In this document: positions 34,252 to 44,605 of the stretch, one piece after another
How the letters are laid out: each line of letters opens with the position of its first letter
How positions within the stretch are numbered: position 1 is the stretch's first letter
NCBI GenBank assembly: GCA_037447655.1
Contig: JBBHKE010001198.1
Span: 1-61,960, forward strand
From: Zygnema cylindricum
Lineage: Eukaryota; Streptophyta; Zygnematophyceae; Zygnematales; Zygnemataceae
DNA: 61,960 nt
Direction of reading: 5' to 3'
Position numbers and translations under genes: made by a program
The notes under the pieces: model-generated
Seen by the model: the letters and a program-made list of their open reading frames with translations, nothing else
The model's database searches: none
What the model was told of the DNA's origin: nothing

Positions 34252-35068
34252 TGCAATTATGTGTCCTCCATTGGACTACAGAATAGAGGAAGCCTCTACA
34301 TAGTATTTAACTAACCCACTTCAAGCCACAACCACTGCTGCCCAAAAAGGCAAACCGACAATTTGACTGCTTCTCTGTGCAGCCTAGACTCCCCTGAGTC
34401 TGTAGCAAAAAGAATCACTAAAAACAGGCAACCAACCGAGAAGTTAGGAGGCAGTAAAAATGCCAATTTGTACAAACTCTCAAAGAGAGAGGTGACTGCC
34501 TACCCAAATTTTCTAAGTCCTGATTCCCTCTAATAACTTCTATCTAGTGAAGTATGGACCAATCAGATTACTGTACCGTACCAAAAATTACTACAGCCGG
34601 TGTACCTTTTGTACAGCCTATGTACAACAAGGCTATTAAGCGGACGCCTGTCTGCTTTTCACTCGTCCGTACATTCCTCGGAATTCCCATGATCGAATGT
34701 CATCTCTCCACGTGTCTGCTTTTCACTCGTCCGTACATTCCTCGGAATTCTCATGACCGAATGTCATCTCTCCACGTGTCCAGGTCATGCCATGTCACAA
34801 AACGCCAAAGAGACCACTCCGGGATTTCAGTGATAATGTGCGCCATTGGATTTGCAGCGAGACGCAATCTTAGCCGTTATTAATACTTGCGCGACATTTG
34901 TTTCACTGTCGAAACAAAATGCGTGATATCCGTTTTGAAATAGAATAGTACTTTCATAAAACTCTATCTATGCATGCCGTATACAGTTTTAGTTAAATGG
35001 ATTTGTTCCCCCCTATACATATATATATATATATATCTATCACATACTATATCATTTAGCATTGGTCA

Positions 35069-36054
35069 TATTGTTCTATGACAACTGGTGCAGGTGGTGC
35101 TGCAGCAGTAGTTGTAGAAGTAGACATACTTAAGCATAATCTAACAAGAAATCCTATCAAACACTGATCTTTGTCACACTATAAAAACTAACTCACATGT
35201 CAAATTTACTCAGAATTCAGCATATAAGATAATCACCATACACACTCTAAACTCCCAAAGTTACAAACAAATTGACTCAGTCAGCCATAAGATATAAGAC
35301 CTGCAAGTTTCCCAAAAAATGCCTTATAGTTTTCCAATATCCCAAAACTGAGTACTAAACAATTTTACTAAGTCCTAAACTTATACTCTTAGAGTGTGTC
35401 TACTGCTAGCAAACAAATCAACAGATAACATCTGGCACTGTAGTATTGTACTATAATGTGACAAGGTACCAAAACTGTACGTCACTGTACCACGGGTACA
35501 TCCAAAAACCAAACTGCAACTAGCCTAAAAACTAAATAGTGAAACACTATTTCCTAATCCACTAAGCAACAAAATCCTGTTCTATCAGGTATTTACAAAT
35601 TGAAGTCATACACAAAGATGGCCTTCTTAGTCAGCAACTGTAGATGTGTCCAGCCCGTTGTGGTACTTTTTGTACGAATACCTGGGGTGATTACGAAGCA
35701 CAACGTCATCCGTGGTCCCCACTTAATTTCTAGCCGTCGGTCTGATAGTAATCAACGTCTGGTATTTTACCTTATACAATTGTAATCCCAGATGACCAGT
35801 TCATTTTCTATCCACCCGATTTCCCGAATTCACTCGTCTGATGGATGCCACATGTCTTGGTCCATTCCGCTTTCCCTGCATAGTCTGAGGCGTCGACGCT
35901 TGTCTATGTGATCGTACAAATACTCTTAGGGTAACTTCTTTACTATCACACTATTTGAGGTAAGTATTTTATCAATCTTTAATCCAAAAATATTCTAAGT
36001 TTCAAATCTCCCCTCACTGCTCTATCTACTAAGGATAAAGCTTTTAAAACAACA
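35069..36054 (-). repeat. Solo LTR of E family
   Basis: 986 bp, starting TATTGTTCTATGACAACTGG (first TG decayed to TA) and ending AAAACAACA. It closely matches the E 5' LTR at 41974-42972. The target duplication is GGTCA/GGTCC (35064-35068, 36055-36059). No internal region is present, so it arose by LTR recombination. It sits at the 5' edge of the X tRNA-like module. Confidence 0.85.
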
Positions 36055-36058
36055 GGTC

Positions 36059-36149
36059 CTAGTCTAATAGGATAAAGTTGACCGCTATCGGCCAACTTGA
36101 CAAACCGCAGGTAGAAGGATCAAATCCCGGGTCCGTTAGGTACATTTTT
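36059..36149 (+). ncRNA. tRNA-like module in LTR X
   Basis: Diverged D-arm part, then B-box-like AGGATCAAATCCC, GGGTCCGTT and T5 at 36145-36149. It starts within about 15 bp of the solo LTR insertion. Confidence 0.35.
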
Positions 36150-36342
36150 AGTAACCTACTAAAAATAACTGCGTGTTGAACTAAGGCAGCCATGGATCAA
36201 CCACCCTCTCTATCTTTCAGTGACTACAAAAAGTATGGGAGCTAGAGAGAGGAGGTGGAGGCAGGCTGCCTGTCCTTTTCTTTTTTTTTATCCTAACATA
36301 TTTAAACCTAGAAAATACTCTAGAAATGTATTAATTTCAACA

Positions 36343-36950
36343 CTCCCCTTATTTTGTAGTCTAATTTTAATTTTTCTTTCAACCCGCACTTTTCGGGACA
36401 ATATTATAATTAAGGAAAAGGCACACGTTTGGTAATCATGTCAGCCACCATTTCTTCATCAGGTCTATACACAAGATTTAAAATCTTATTTTCAACTTTT
36501 TCTCACACGAAGCTTAATCTTATGTCAATATGTTTTGCTTTGAAATGGTGTTTTGGATTGGCTGCAATTGGGATTGCAGCTTGATTATCACAAAAGATTT
36601 CAAGCACTCCCTCCTTCATATATCCCAGTTCTTGCAACAATGACTTCACCCACATTAGTTCTTTTACAGCAGAACAAGACGCCATATACTCAGCCTCCAT
36701 AGTAGACTGAGCAACCACCTTTTGTTGCTTACTGCTCCAACAGCAAGCACCTTCCCCCACATACAAAACATATCCTGAAGTGCATCTTCTCATAGGTGCA
36801 TCCCCATAACTGGCATCACTCCAAGTGGTGATATCAGTATGGTCCCCTCCCAAATGCAACTATAATTCTTTGGTTACACCTAGATATCTCATGACTCTCT
36901 TGGTTGCCTCCCAGTCTCTCTTCCTAGGATCATTAAGACTCCTACTGAGT
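36343..36950 (-). pseudogene. RNase H of element X, cut by the gap
   Basis: The minus strand reads ITTWSDASYGDAPMRRCTSG, STMEAEYMASCSAVKEL and IFCDNQAAIPIAANPKH, with the RNase H Asp, Glu and Asp all present (36503-36859). This is among the best preserved RNase H segments in the window. It ends at the run of N, so the rest of X is not in the window. Confidence 0.88.
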
Positions 36951-36960
36951 NNNNNNNNNN
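36951..36960. other. Assembly gap (10 N)
   Basis: Ten undetermined bases join an RNase H fragment to an unrelated LTR interior. Neither side shows a matching target duplication, so the gap is likely to hide more sequence than its printed size. Confidence 0.95.
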
Positions 36961-37621
36961 CTTACCTGGTTCTGTGCACCACAACTACAAACTCATAAAA
37001 GATCCAGACATAATATTATCCTTTTTACATCTCCGCCAGATGGAGATTGAGGGAAGTGGTTCGGGGGTGTAAATAACATCAGTGAGTTCCGACCCATCCC
37101 ACTATCTCGGTACCGACGGATTTCGAAACATCGTCTGTCCATCGTCTTTTATCTACCCAAATGATTTTGATAACTGCCTGGGCCCTTAACTAGGACCATG
37201 GACGGCAGTCAGTTGTATCGGCAATCGAAACAGGCAAATCAGATCCTGATCACGATCCTGCATAGTGTGCTAAGAATCTATTCGCGCCGTTAAATGAATT
37301 CGTCTACGCGTACAGATTTATATAGTTATCAAACCGCATACGTCCTAGCACTAGTCCTAGACTAAACGGACAAAGCTAACGGCTATGTTGACGGACGGCA
37401 GGTACCAGGATCAATTCCCGGGTCCGTCAATAGTTTTAGTAAACCCATCTATTTTCTGCTACCTGTCTGCTACAAAGCTTTAGGCAGCCATGGCTCTATC
37501 ACCCTACCCAGCCTTGAGTGACTACAATAAATGTGGGGGCTTGGTGAAGGGAGTTAGAGGTAGACCGCCTCTACATTTTTCCTATTATAATACAGACCTA
37601 GAAAATACTCAAACATCAACA
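36961..37621 (-). repeat. LTR D, partial, inside the E 3' LTR
   Basis: Related to the C-type LTR: it ends AAATACTCAAACATCAACA at 37621 and shares GGCAGCCATGGCTCTATCACC. Its left part is lost in the gap. The next bases CCACGTGTCTTGG continue an E-type LTR in mid-sequence, so D inserted into the E 3' LTR. Confidence 0.75.
37359..37437 (+). ncRNA. tRNA-like module in LTR D
   Basis: ACGGACAAAGCTAACGGC, GGTACCAGGATCAATTCCCG (T-arm and B-box-like), GGGTCCGTC and T4 at 37434-37437. Confidence 0.4.
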
Positions 37622-37814
37622 CCACGTGTCTTGGTCCATTCCGCTTTCCCTGCATAATCAAAGGCGTTGATGCGTGTCCATGTGATCGTATAACTTCTTT
37701 ACTATCACACTATTTGAGGTAAGTATTACATCAATCTTTAATCCAAAAAATATTCTAAGTTACAAATCTCCCCTCACAGCTCTATCTACTGAGGATAAAG
37801 CTTTTAAAATAACA

Positions 37815-38671
37815 CTCCTTTAAAGCTTTCGACTCAGTTATTCACTCAGCCCAATAGCCTTTCCGCAAAACTGCAATTTAGGTGCAGGTAGAGCTTTTGT
37901 TAGCATAGCTGCATCCATATTTTCATCAGGTAAGTAGCACAATTTTATCACTTTGGCAAGCACTTTTTCTCGGACAAAATGCAGTCTGACATCCATGTGT
38001 TTACTCTTAAAATGGTGGCTGGGGTTAGAGGCAATGGCAATAGCTGCCTGGTTGTCACACTAGATGACTTGATGAATAGTTTTCATGTGTCCCAACTCCT
38101 GCAAAAGAGCTTTTACCCATAGGAGTTCCTTCAGGGCAAAACTTGTTGCCATATATTCCGACTCCATAGTTGATTGAGCGGTGACTTTCTGAAGTTTGCT
38201 ACTCCTGCAACAAATTTCGTTTCCGATCTGCAAGACAAAACCAGTGGTTGATTTCCTGCTAGGCATGTCGCCATAACTCCCATCGCTCCAGGTTTGCTGT
38301 TTGACTTCCCCTCCTCGAAGGACAAGTTTAAGATTCCGGGTCCTTGCCAGATTCCTCAGAACCCTCTTTGCAGCTTCCCAGTCTGACCTTTTCGGGTTTT
38401 GCAGACTCCTACTAAGAGCTCCAACTGCAGGTGCCACATCCAGTCTCGTACAGTTCATAAAATAGATGAGACTGCCCACTACTTGTCTATATGGTTTTGA
38501 GGCCATGAATTCTTCCTCCCCTGACTCTAGACTATCATCAACTAAAATGCCAAAATCTGAATCAGCTCCCTCTAACTTTTGTCTGTATTCCATAAGAGTG
38601 ACACACTCTTTAGCTTCTTTCATATCAAATCTTTCAAGCATGGAACCTATAGCCTCTTTTTGAGTTAGCAT
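37815..38671 (-). pseudogene. E RNase H
   Basis: The minus strand reads LIYFMNCTRLDVAPAVGALS, QQTWSDGSYGDMPSRKSTTG (Asp), STMESEYMATSFALKELLWV (Glu) and LGHMKTIHQVI, then a stop where the third Asp (CDNQ) would follow (about 38060). The tail reading HHFKSKHMDVRLHFV and LCYLPDENM-like residues continues at 37900-38060. The purine tract next to the 3' LTR is weak (CTTTAAAGGAG). Confidence 0.88.
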
Positions 38672-38674
38672 GAT

Positions 38675-39400
38675 CTATCTTTCATTTCTGTTTCTCTCTA
38701 CTTCTATGCCTAAGTTGTATTTGGCCTCGCCAAGGTCTTTCATCTCAAATCTGGACTTCAACGCCCTTTTGATACAATTTATTTCATCCATAAATTTGCT
38801 AATAAGCAGCAAATCATCTTCATACACAGCAATATATAGTACACCATCCTCCCCTTGCAAAACATACACAGAGTGATCTGAGCTGATCCTTTTAAAGCCT
38901 AATTTGGTGAGGAACTCATCTAATTTCAGGTTCCATTGTCTAGAGGCATGTTTCAGCCCATACAAGGACTTACATCAGTTTGCATACTAGTTTTTCTTTT
39001 CCTTTTTCTACATACATCTCTGGTTGCTGCATATAGATAGTTTCTTCTAGCTCTCCATAAGCAAAGCTGTTTTTACATCCATTTGATGCACTTCCATATT
39101 TTCAATTGCTGCTAAACTTAAAAGAATCCTGACAGTACGAAACCTTACCATTAGAGAGAAAGTCTCCTCAAAGTCAATTCCTTCTTTCTGATTGTAACCT
39201 TTGGCCACCACTCTAGCCTTGTATCTTTCAATGGAGCCATCCGGGTTCAGCTCTAGTTTGAATACCCATTTGCTGCCGATGGCTTTCCGGTCTGAAGGGA
39301 GATCAACCAGCTCCCATGTTTGAGCTTGCATGATAGACTTTATTTCGTCGTTTGCCGCCTCTATCCAGTGATTTCATTTAAGTGAGGAGAAGGCTTCCCG
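38675..39400 (-). pseudogene. E reverse transcriptase
   Basis: The first part (39047-39331) has GSKWVFKLELNPDGSIERYK, YNQKEGIDFEETFSLMV and MDVKTALL. After a frameshift, 38675-38965 has YGLKHASRQWNLKLDEFLTK and the active site as IAVYEDDLLLISK, where Tyr-Val-Asp-Asp is usual, so Val has become Glu. LGEAKYNLGIEVERN ends the domain. Confidence 0.88.
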
Positions 39401-39406
39401 GAAAGT

Positions 39407-40303
39407 CTAAGGTTCTCCCGAGTTAGCAGAATAAGCAAAGTGGGAACTTGACTGAAGACGGCTGCTAGATCTCCTTCCCCCCGGAAATTCTAAGTCGGAG
39501 ACCGATGGAAGTCTCGCATTTTTAGTTTGTTTCGGCACTCGTTTAGTTTGATCTTGGAGCTGTTCAGTTTGCTCCATCTGAGTTGTAACAGGCACCTGAG
39601 GATCAGAAGAAAGTGTTTCCGCAATCTAGTGCTGAACAGGAGGAAAATATAGTGTCTTCTGCGCATCAAATATAACATATTCTTGTGATTTTTCTGCTGC
39701 CTGTTTTTCTGTCATTGTAAAAAGATCTGCAGATTCATTTTCATCTTTCATAATTATATTTCTGGAAACTACTATCTTTTTCTTATCTAAAACATATACT
39801 CTATATCCATTGGAATTATCATCATACCCTACTAGAATACCTGGCAGACCTTTCAGTTCCAATTTCCAAGTATTCAGTGAAGTGTCCAAAATAAAACATT
39901 TACTTCCGAATACTCTAAGATGACTAACATATGGTTTTCTACCTGTCCATATCTTAAAAGGTGTAGTGCTAACTGACCGAGAACCTATTCTGTTTTAAAT
40001 GTAAACTGCACAATTGAGGGCCTCAGCCCAAAATTTCATATCAATATTTTTGTCTGCTAACATAGATCTAGCACTTTCTGCAATAGTCCTATTCAGTCTT
40101 TCTGAGACACCATTTTGCTGTGGTGTGTAAGGAACCGTGAGCTGGCGACTGATACCCTCATCTAGAAGAAATTGGTCAAACTCCTTTGATATGTACTCTC
40201 GTCCATTGTCCGATCTGAGCTCCAAAATCGGAGCATTGTGCAATTTTTCCGCCCAAGCCTTGTAGTGTTTGAAGTGGCCGAACACGTCACTCTTTTCTTT
40301 CAT
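39407..40303 (-). pseudogene. E integrase core and C-terminal part
   Basis: The core at 39995-40303 has LELRSDNGREY (second Asp) and YTPQQNGVSERLNRT (catalytic Glu present), then ESARSMLADKNIDMKFWAEA. After a stop comes LKGLPGILVGYDDNSNGYRV (39626-39889), then the linker with GGRRSSSRLQ (39407-39595). Confidence 0.88.
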
Positions 40304-40306
40304 GAA

Positions 40307-41128
40307 CTACACCTTCGTGAACTTGGAGAAATCATCTCTAAATGTCACCATAAACATGACCCCCCCAGCAGAGGGCACCTGAGCTTGTCCTAAAACATCA
40401 GAATGTATAAGCTGCAAAACTTTTGTAGACCGATGTTCTGATACTTGTGGGAAAGGTAACTTGATAATTTTTCCTAGTGAGCAACCATCACATGTTTTAA
40501 CCGGCTGATTAGTAAGAGAAACACCTTCTATTTGACCAGAATTAACTATCTTCTTCAAGCTGTCATAGTGAACATGACCTAGTCTTTTATGCCACAATTT
40601 ATTTTTAGAATTAACACTGGAGTACAGAACATCGTTTTCTTTTGTATTAGCCATATCCATACGATACATTTTGCTTGCATCTCTAGTTCCAGTGACAACC
40701 ACCTTCCCAAACTTGCTTACAACCTGCCTACCACCTTTAAGGCTGACCTCAAATCCTTTGCTCTCAACTAGAGAAGTACAAAATAGATTCTTTTTGAAAT
40801 CCGGTACATATAAGACATAATGAAGAGTACTTTCAACTGAATTCCCGCCTATGTCTACCAGCAAAGACACATCACCCTGAGCAAAAGGCTGAACACTCAT
40901 GCCACAGGAATAGTAGATGTTCCTTGCAGGTGTGGACTTGAGATTAGTAAATAGTCCTTTGTTCCAACACATGTGGGCTGATACCCTAGTATCCATGATC
41001 CAACCGGCGTCCTTTGAGCCCTTCATTGCTGCCGCCATTGCAAATAGCTCTGAATCATCCTGGTCAGCGAAAGTTATAGGCTCATCCTCCAGAATTACAG
41101 ATGAAGAAAACAATGAGTTGTTTTGCAA
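40307..41128 (-). pseudogene. E protease and integrase zinc domain
   Basis: A 273-codon frame. Its protease motif reads DAGWIMDTRVSAHMCWNKGL, where D-S-G-A is usual, so the Gly of the active site is lost. The integrase HHCC domain is LWHKRLGHVHYDS...TCDGCSLGK, followed by LQLIHSDVLGQAQVPS with the first catalytic Asp. Confidence 0.88.
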
Positions 41129-41130
41129 CT

Positions 41131-41960
41131 AATTACCAGAAAAGCTCTGATTAAACTGACTTTGCTACCAACCAAGCCTATATAAACCTGTTTCATTATC
41201 CTTTTTGAGCTTAGGTTAGTACCTATACCCATGACCCTTCTCTAAACAATAAAAACAAGTAGTGAAAGATCTACTATACTGCCCTTGATTAAACTGTTTA
41301 AATTGACGTTGGTTCTGGTTAAACTGATTCCTCTGCTGATTAAATTGACTTCTATGTGGATTTAACTGTCCTTTTCTGTCATAATCTGTGTTAAAAGCCT
41401 CTAGTTGCTTTTCACCATTAAGCATCTTAGATGTAGACTCCTTCTTTATGATAATAGTGATAGCTAGTTGAAATGTCTAGCTAGACTTATCATGCTTTTT
41501 CAATTCAGCAGATGCATCTTTCATACTGCTTGGAAGACCTCTCGATAATCCGATCTGCTTGCTAAAACTCAAGAAAACTCCCACCAGCATAGGCATGAGA
41601 GTCCATGAGAGTTGTAAAGTTATCTGTATACTCGGCCATTGTTCCCCCCAAGTATTTGTAGTCCCAGATTTTTCCTGCCAACAAAAGTTCTTTTTGCACA
41701 TTTGCTTTTTCATAAGATGACTTCAGCGATTTCCAAATGTCAATCGCTTTCTTCATTTTGATACTCGACATAACCATATTCTCCGAAAGACACAATTTGA
41801 GAGCGTTTTGAGCCAGCGAATTCTTTTTCGCCCAAGTTAGATCAGCTTAATCAAGTGATCCATCCAAAATGTCCAATAAGCCTGTAGTTTCAAAATAAGA
41901 CTCAACCATATCCGCCTAGTAAGCATACTTCTGGCCATTAAAGACAATAATTCTTAGAGA
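41131..41960 (-). pseudogene. E gag
   Basis: Fragments in two frames: KKAIDIWKSLKSSYEKANVQ and YKYLGGTMAEYTDNFTTLMD (41562-41795), then a Gln/Asn/Phe-rich stretch (RNQFNQNQRQFKQFNQ) and a partial zinc knuckle TCFYCLEKGHGYRY (41216-41425) that lacks its last Cys. The N-terminus near 41850-41960 is not in one frame. Confidence 0.8.
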
Positions 41961-41973
41961 CAAGCCCATAACC
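41961..41973 (-). promoter_or_regulatory. E primer-binding site
   Basis: The minus strand reads GGTTATGGGCTTG against the GGTTATGGGCCCA of the other elements, so E also used the half initiator tRNA-Met primer. Confidence 0.8.
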
Positions 41974-42972
41974 TGTTGTTCTATGACAACTGGTGCAGGT
42001 GGTGCTGCAGCAGTAGTTGTAGAAGTAGACATACTTCAGAAAAAGCTAACAAGAAATCCTATCAAACATTGATCTTTGTCACATTGTAAAAACTGACTCA
42101 CCGTTCAGATTTACTCAGAATTTAGCATACAAGATAATGGCTATACACACAGTAAACTCCCAAAGTTACAAACAAATTGAATTAGTTAATCATAAGATAT
42201 AAGACCTGCAAGTTTCCCAAAAACTGCCTTTTAGTTTTCCAATATCCCAAAACTGAGTACTAAACAATTTTACTAAGTCCTAAACTTATACTCTTAGAGT
42301 GTGTCTACTGCTAGCAAACAAATCAACAGATAACATCTGGCACTGTAGTATTGTACTATAATGTGACAAGGTACCAAAACTGTACATCACTTTACCACGG
42401 GTACTTCAAAAAACCAAACTGCAACTAGCCTAAAAACTAAATAGTGACACACTATTTCCTAATCCACTGAGCAACAAAATCCTGTTCTATCAGGTATTTA
42501 CAAATTGAAGTCGTACACAAAAATGGCTTGCTTAGTCAGCAACTATAGATGTGTCCAGCCTGTTGTGGTATTTTTTGTACGAATACCTGTGGTGATTACG
42601 AAGCACTACGTCATCCATGGTCCCCACTTAATTTCCAGCCGTCAGTGTTGATTATCGGTCTGATCGTAATCAACGTCTGGTATTTTACCTTATACAATTG
42701 TAATCCTAGATGTCCGGTTCATTTTCTGTCCGCTCGATTTCCCGAATTCTCTCGTCTGATGGATGCCACGTGTCTTGGTCCATTCAGCTCTGCCTGCATA
42801 GTCTGAGGCGTTGACGCGTGCCTATGTGATTGTACAAATACTCTTAGAGTAACTTCTTTACTATCACACTATTTGAGGTAAGTATTACATCAATCTTTAA
42901 TCCAAAAATATTCTAAGTTACAAATCTCCCCTCACAACTCTATCTATTGAGGATAAAACTTATAAAACAACA
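41974..42972 (-). repeat. 5' LTR of E
   Basis: 999 bp, TGTTGTTCTATGACAACTGG to AAAACAACA. CACGTGTCTTGG lies near 42769. No B-box-like module is seen. Confidence 0.9.
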
Positions 42973-42989
42973 GGAAGTGCCTATGTTAA

Positions 42990-44605
42990 CCAACTGGAAA
43001 CCATTCAGGCAGCCCAGGCAACAACCCGCATGGTTGTTAATCCCAACCATTGTACCACTCTGCTAAAAATCTAGAGACTCTTCTTTACAGAGAGGAACGA
43101 GTTAGCAATCAAGGAATTTACGGAATTACGATGCTTGAAGAACGAGACTCCAAGACTCTCTTCAACCAACTTTCAAGCCTTTGTCAAAAAACGAAACTGT
43201 CCACGATTCACCTTCCGGCAATGGCAACTAAATACTTTATTGCTGTTCGTAATTCATTCGGACCGACAAGGCAGACTGCTCTAGATAAATGGATTGTCGG
43301 ACAAGTAATTCAGGACATCAATCCCTCCGCCAATGAAATCTCACTGGTGGTGATGTAATTATATGACCACTTTGTCCACAGTGAGGCAAGGGAGAAGGCC
43401 GTGACCGGCAATGCCCGAGCAAATTTTGCAAGATTCGTCGGGGAGACCTCCTTAAATGACAAGGAACAGGCTGAACTACAAGCTTTGCGGAAGCTTAAGG
43501 GGAAGCAAGTGGCTGACAGCGGGTTAAAACCAGCTATGGGAGCACATGAGCTGGTATTTCTCTATAATTGCATGAATTGTCAGCAACCGGGTCATGCGTG
43601 GAAGCACTGCACAAGAAAACTTAAACCGGAGTTGGCTTTGAAACTTATGGAATGGGAGAAAGAACGTGCAAAAAAGACCTTGAAACAACAAAAAAAGCTC
43701 ACGGGAGTGAGAGGAGAGGACAAGACACCGGTAACCAAAGATACTTACCGTCCCACTCCACGGAGCGAAACCTCTAAGATGTCCCAATCTCAGTTGCGGC
43801 AAATCAAACTTCCAAAGTTTAATGACGCCCAAATCTCCAACAAAATCCGGAGTGCATATACCACCGAGGGCGCGAAGTGCGAAGCTTGTGGATTTTAGGG
43901 GCACAAAGAAGGGCAATGTTTCCGGAAAAATGGAGTACCCAAGGAAATGATGCAATTTGCTTTGTTTACGGAAGAAGGAGAAACAACCGTTAACTCTCTC
44001 CCACTCCAACTTTTCACTAGTGGGGGTGCCAACTTATGCCCACGCCCGAGAGACCTGAGCGAGCACCGGTTGCTCCGGCCAGGCTTACACTGGAGATCAT
44101 CATACAGCAACAAAGTCAGTAGCTGGCCGCAATGGCTGCAGAGTTGGCTGCCCTCCGCTTGGGATCTTCTTCCCGACCTGCTCCTCTCACAGCAGCACAA
44201 CGACTCGAAAAGCAAAAACTGGAGTTGTTACAGAAGCTCTCGGAGCTTGAGCTTCAACACACAGCGGGTGCCAACGATGACGACTTATTGGCCTGGGATT
44301 TGGAACCCCCTAATGCCCACCATGCCCAAACCTTAATGTCCGGAGCTTGGAATGTTGGGGTGGGAGACAGCCGCCGCCAACTCCGCCATTCCACCTTGAC
44401 GCAAAGACATGACAGGCAGAAAATGAGTGAGAGGAATCACAACCCGGAAGCTACAAGGCCTTTGTCATTTACTCCCAGGGCAGTAATACTGAACAGTGAC
44501 ATCGGCTTAGGAATCAAACCCAATCACCCACCATCTCTTCCTCCAAAACCTAAATTGCCTCCCGGTTTCGAAAATTACCAGAACAAGAAACAGCAGCGAG
44601 AGAAG
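42990..44605 (+). pseudogene. Gypsy gag with two zinc knuckles
   Basis: A helical N-terminal part (43050-43358) is followed, after a stop near 43358, by a frame at 43401-43898 with FLYNCMNCQQPGHAWKHCTR (CCHC) and then CEACGF-stop-GHKEGQC, a second knuckle with a stop inside it near 43899. A frame at 44132-44605 has a Leu/Gln/Lys coiled-coil-like stretch (RLEKQKLELLQKLSELELQH) and a Pro-rich tail (PPSLPPKPKLPPGF). The protein runs on across the solo LTR into 45916. I do not recognise the capsid family closely. Confidence 0.75.

Larger units (their letters stand above)
34252..36342 (-). repeat. 3' LTR of copia element X, split by a solo LTR
   Basis: Plus direction TGCAATTATGTGTCC to TTAATTTCAACA. 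Removing the solo LTR at 35069-36054 leaves about 1.1 kb, the family size. A CACGTGTC box lies near 34708, and an internal duplication repeats about 60 bp (CACGTGTCTGCTTTTCACTC...) at 34710-34780. The purine tract AAGGGGAG (from 36343, minus strand) shows it is a 3' LTR. Confidence 0.85.
37622..42972 (-). mobile_element. Copia element E (second lineage)
   Basis: Minus-strand element with 5' LTR 41974-42972, a primer site, gag, protease, integrase, RT, RNase H and the right-hand part of the 3' LTR (37622-37814). Its LTRs begin TGTTGTTCTATGAC and end AACAACA, unlike the A/B/C groups, and lack the tRNA-like module. It is inserted in the gypsy element that resumes at 42973. The left target duplication is hidden. 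Confidence 0.85.

Noticed and set aside
41974-42972. tRNA-like module in the E-type LTRs
   Set aside because: I searched for a B-box-like sequence followed by a T run and did not find one, so the module appears limited to the A/B/C/D/W/X group.
43395-44009. Minus-strand frame of 161 codons opposite gypsy gag
   Set aside because: It is an antisense shadow of the knuckle-bearing gag on the plus strand.
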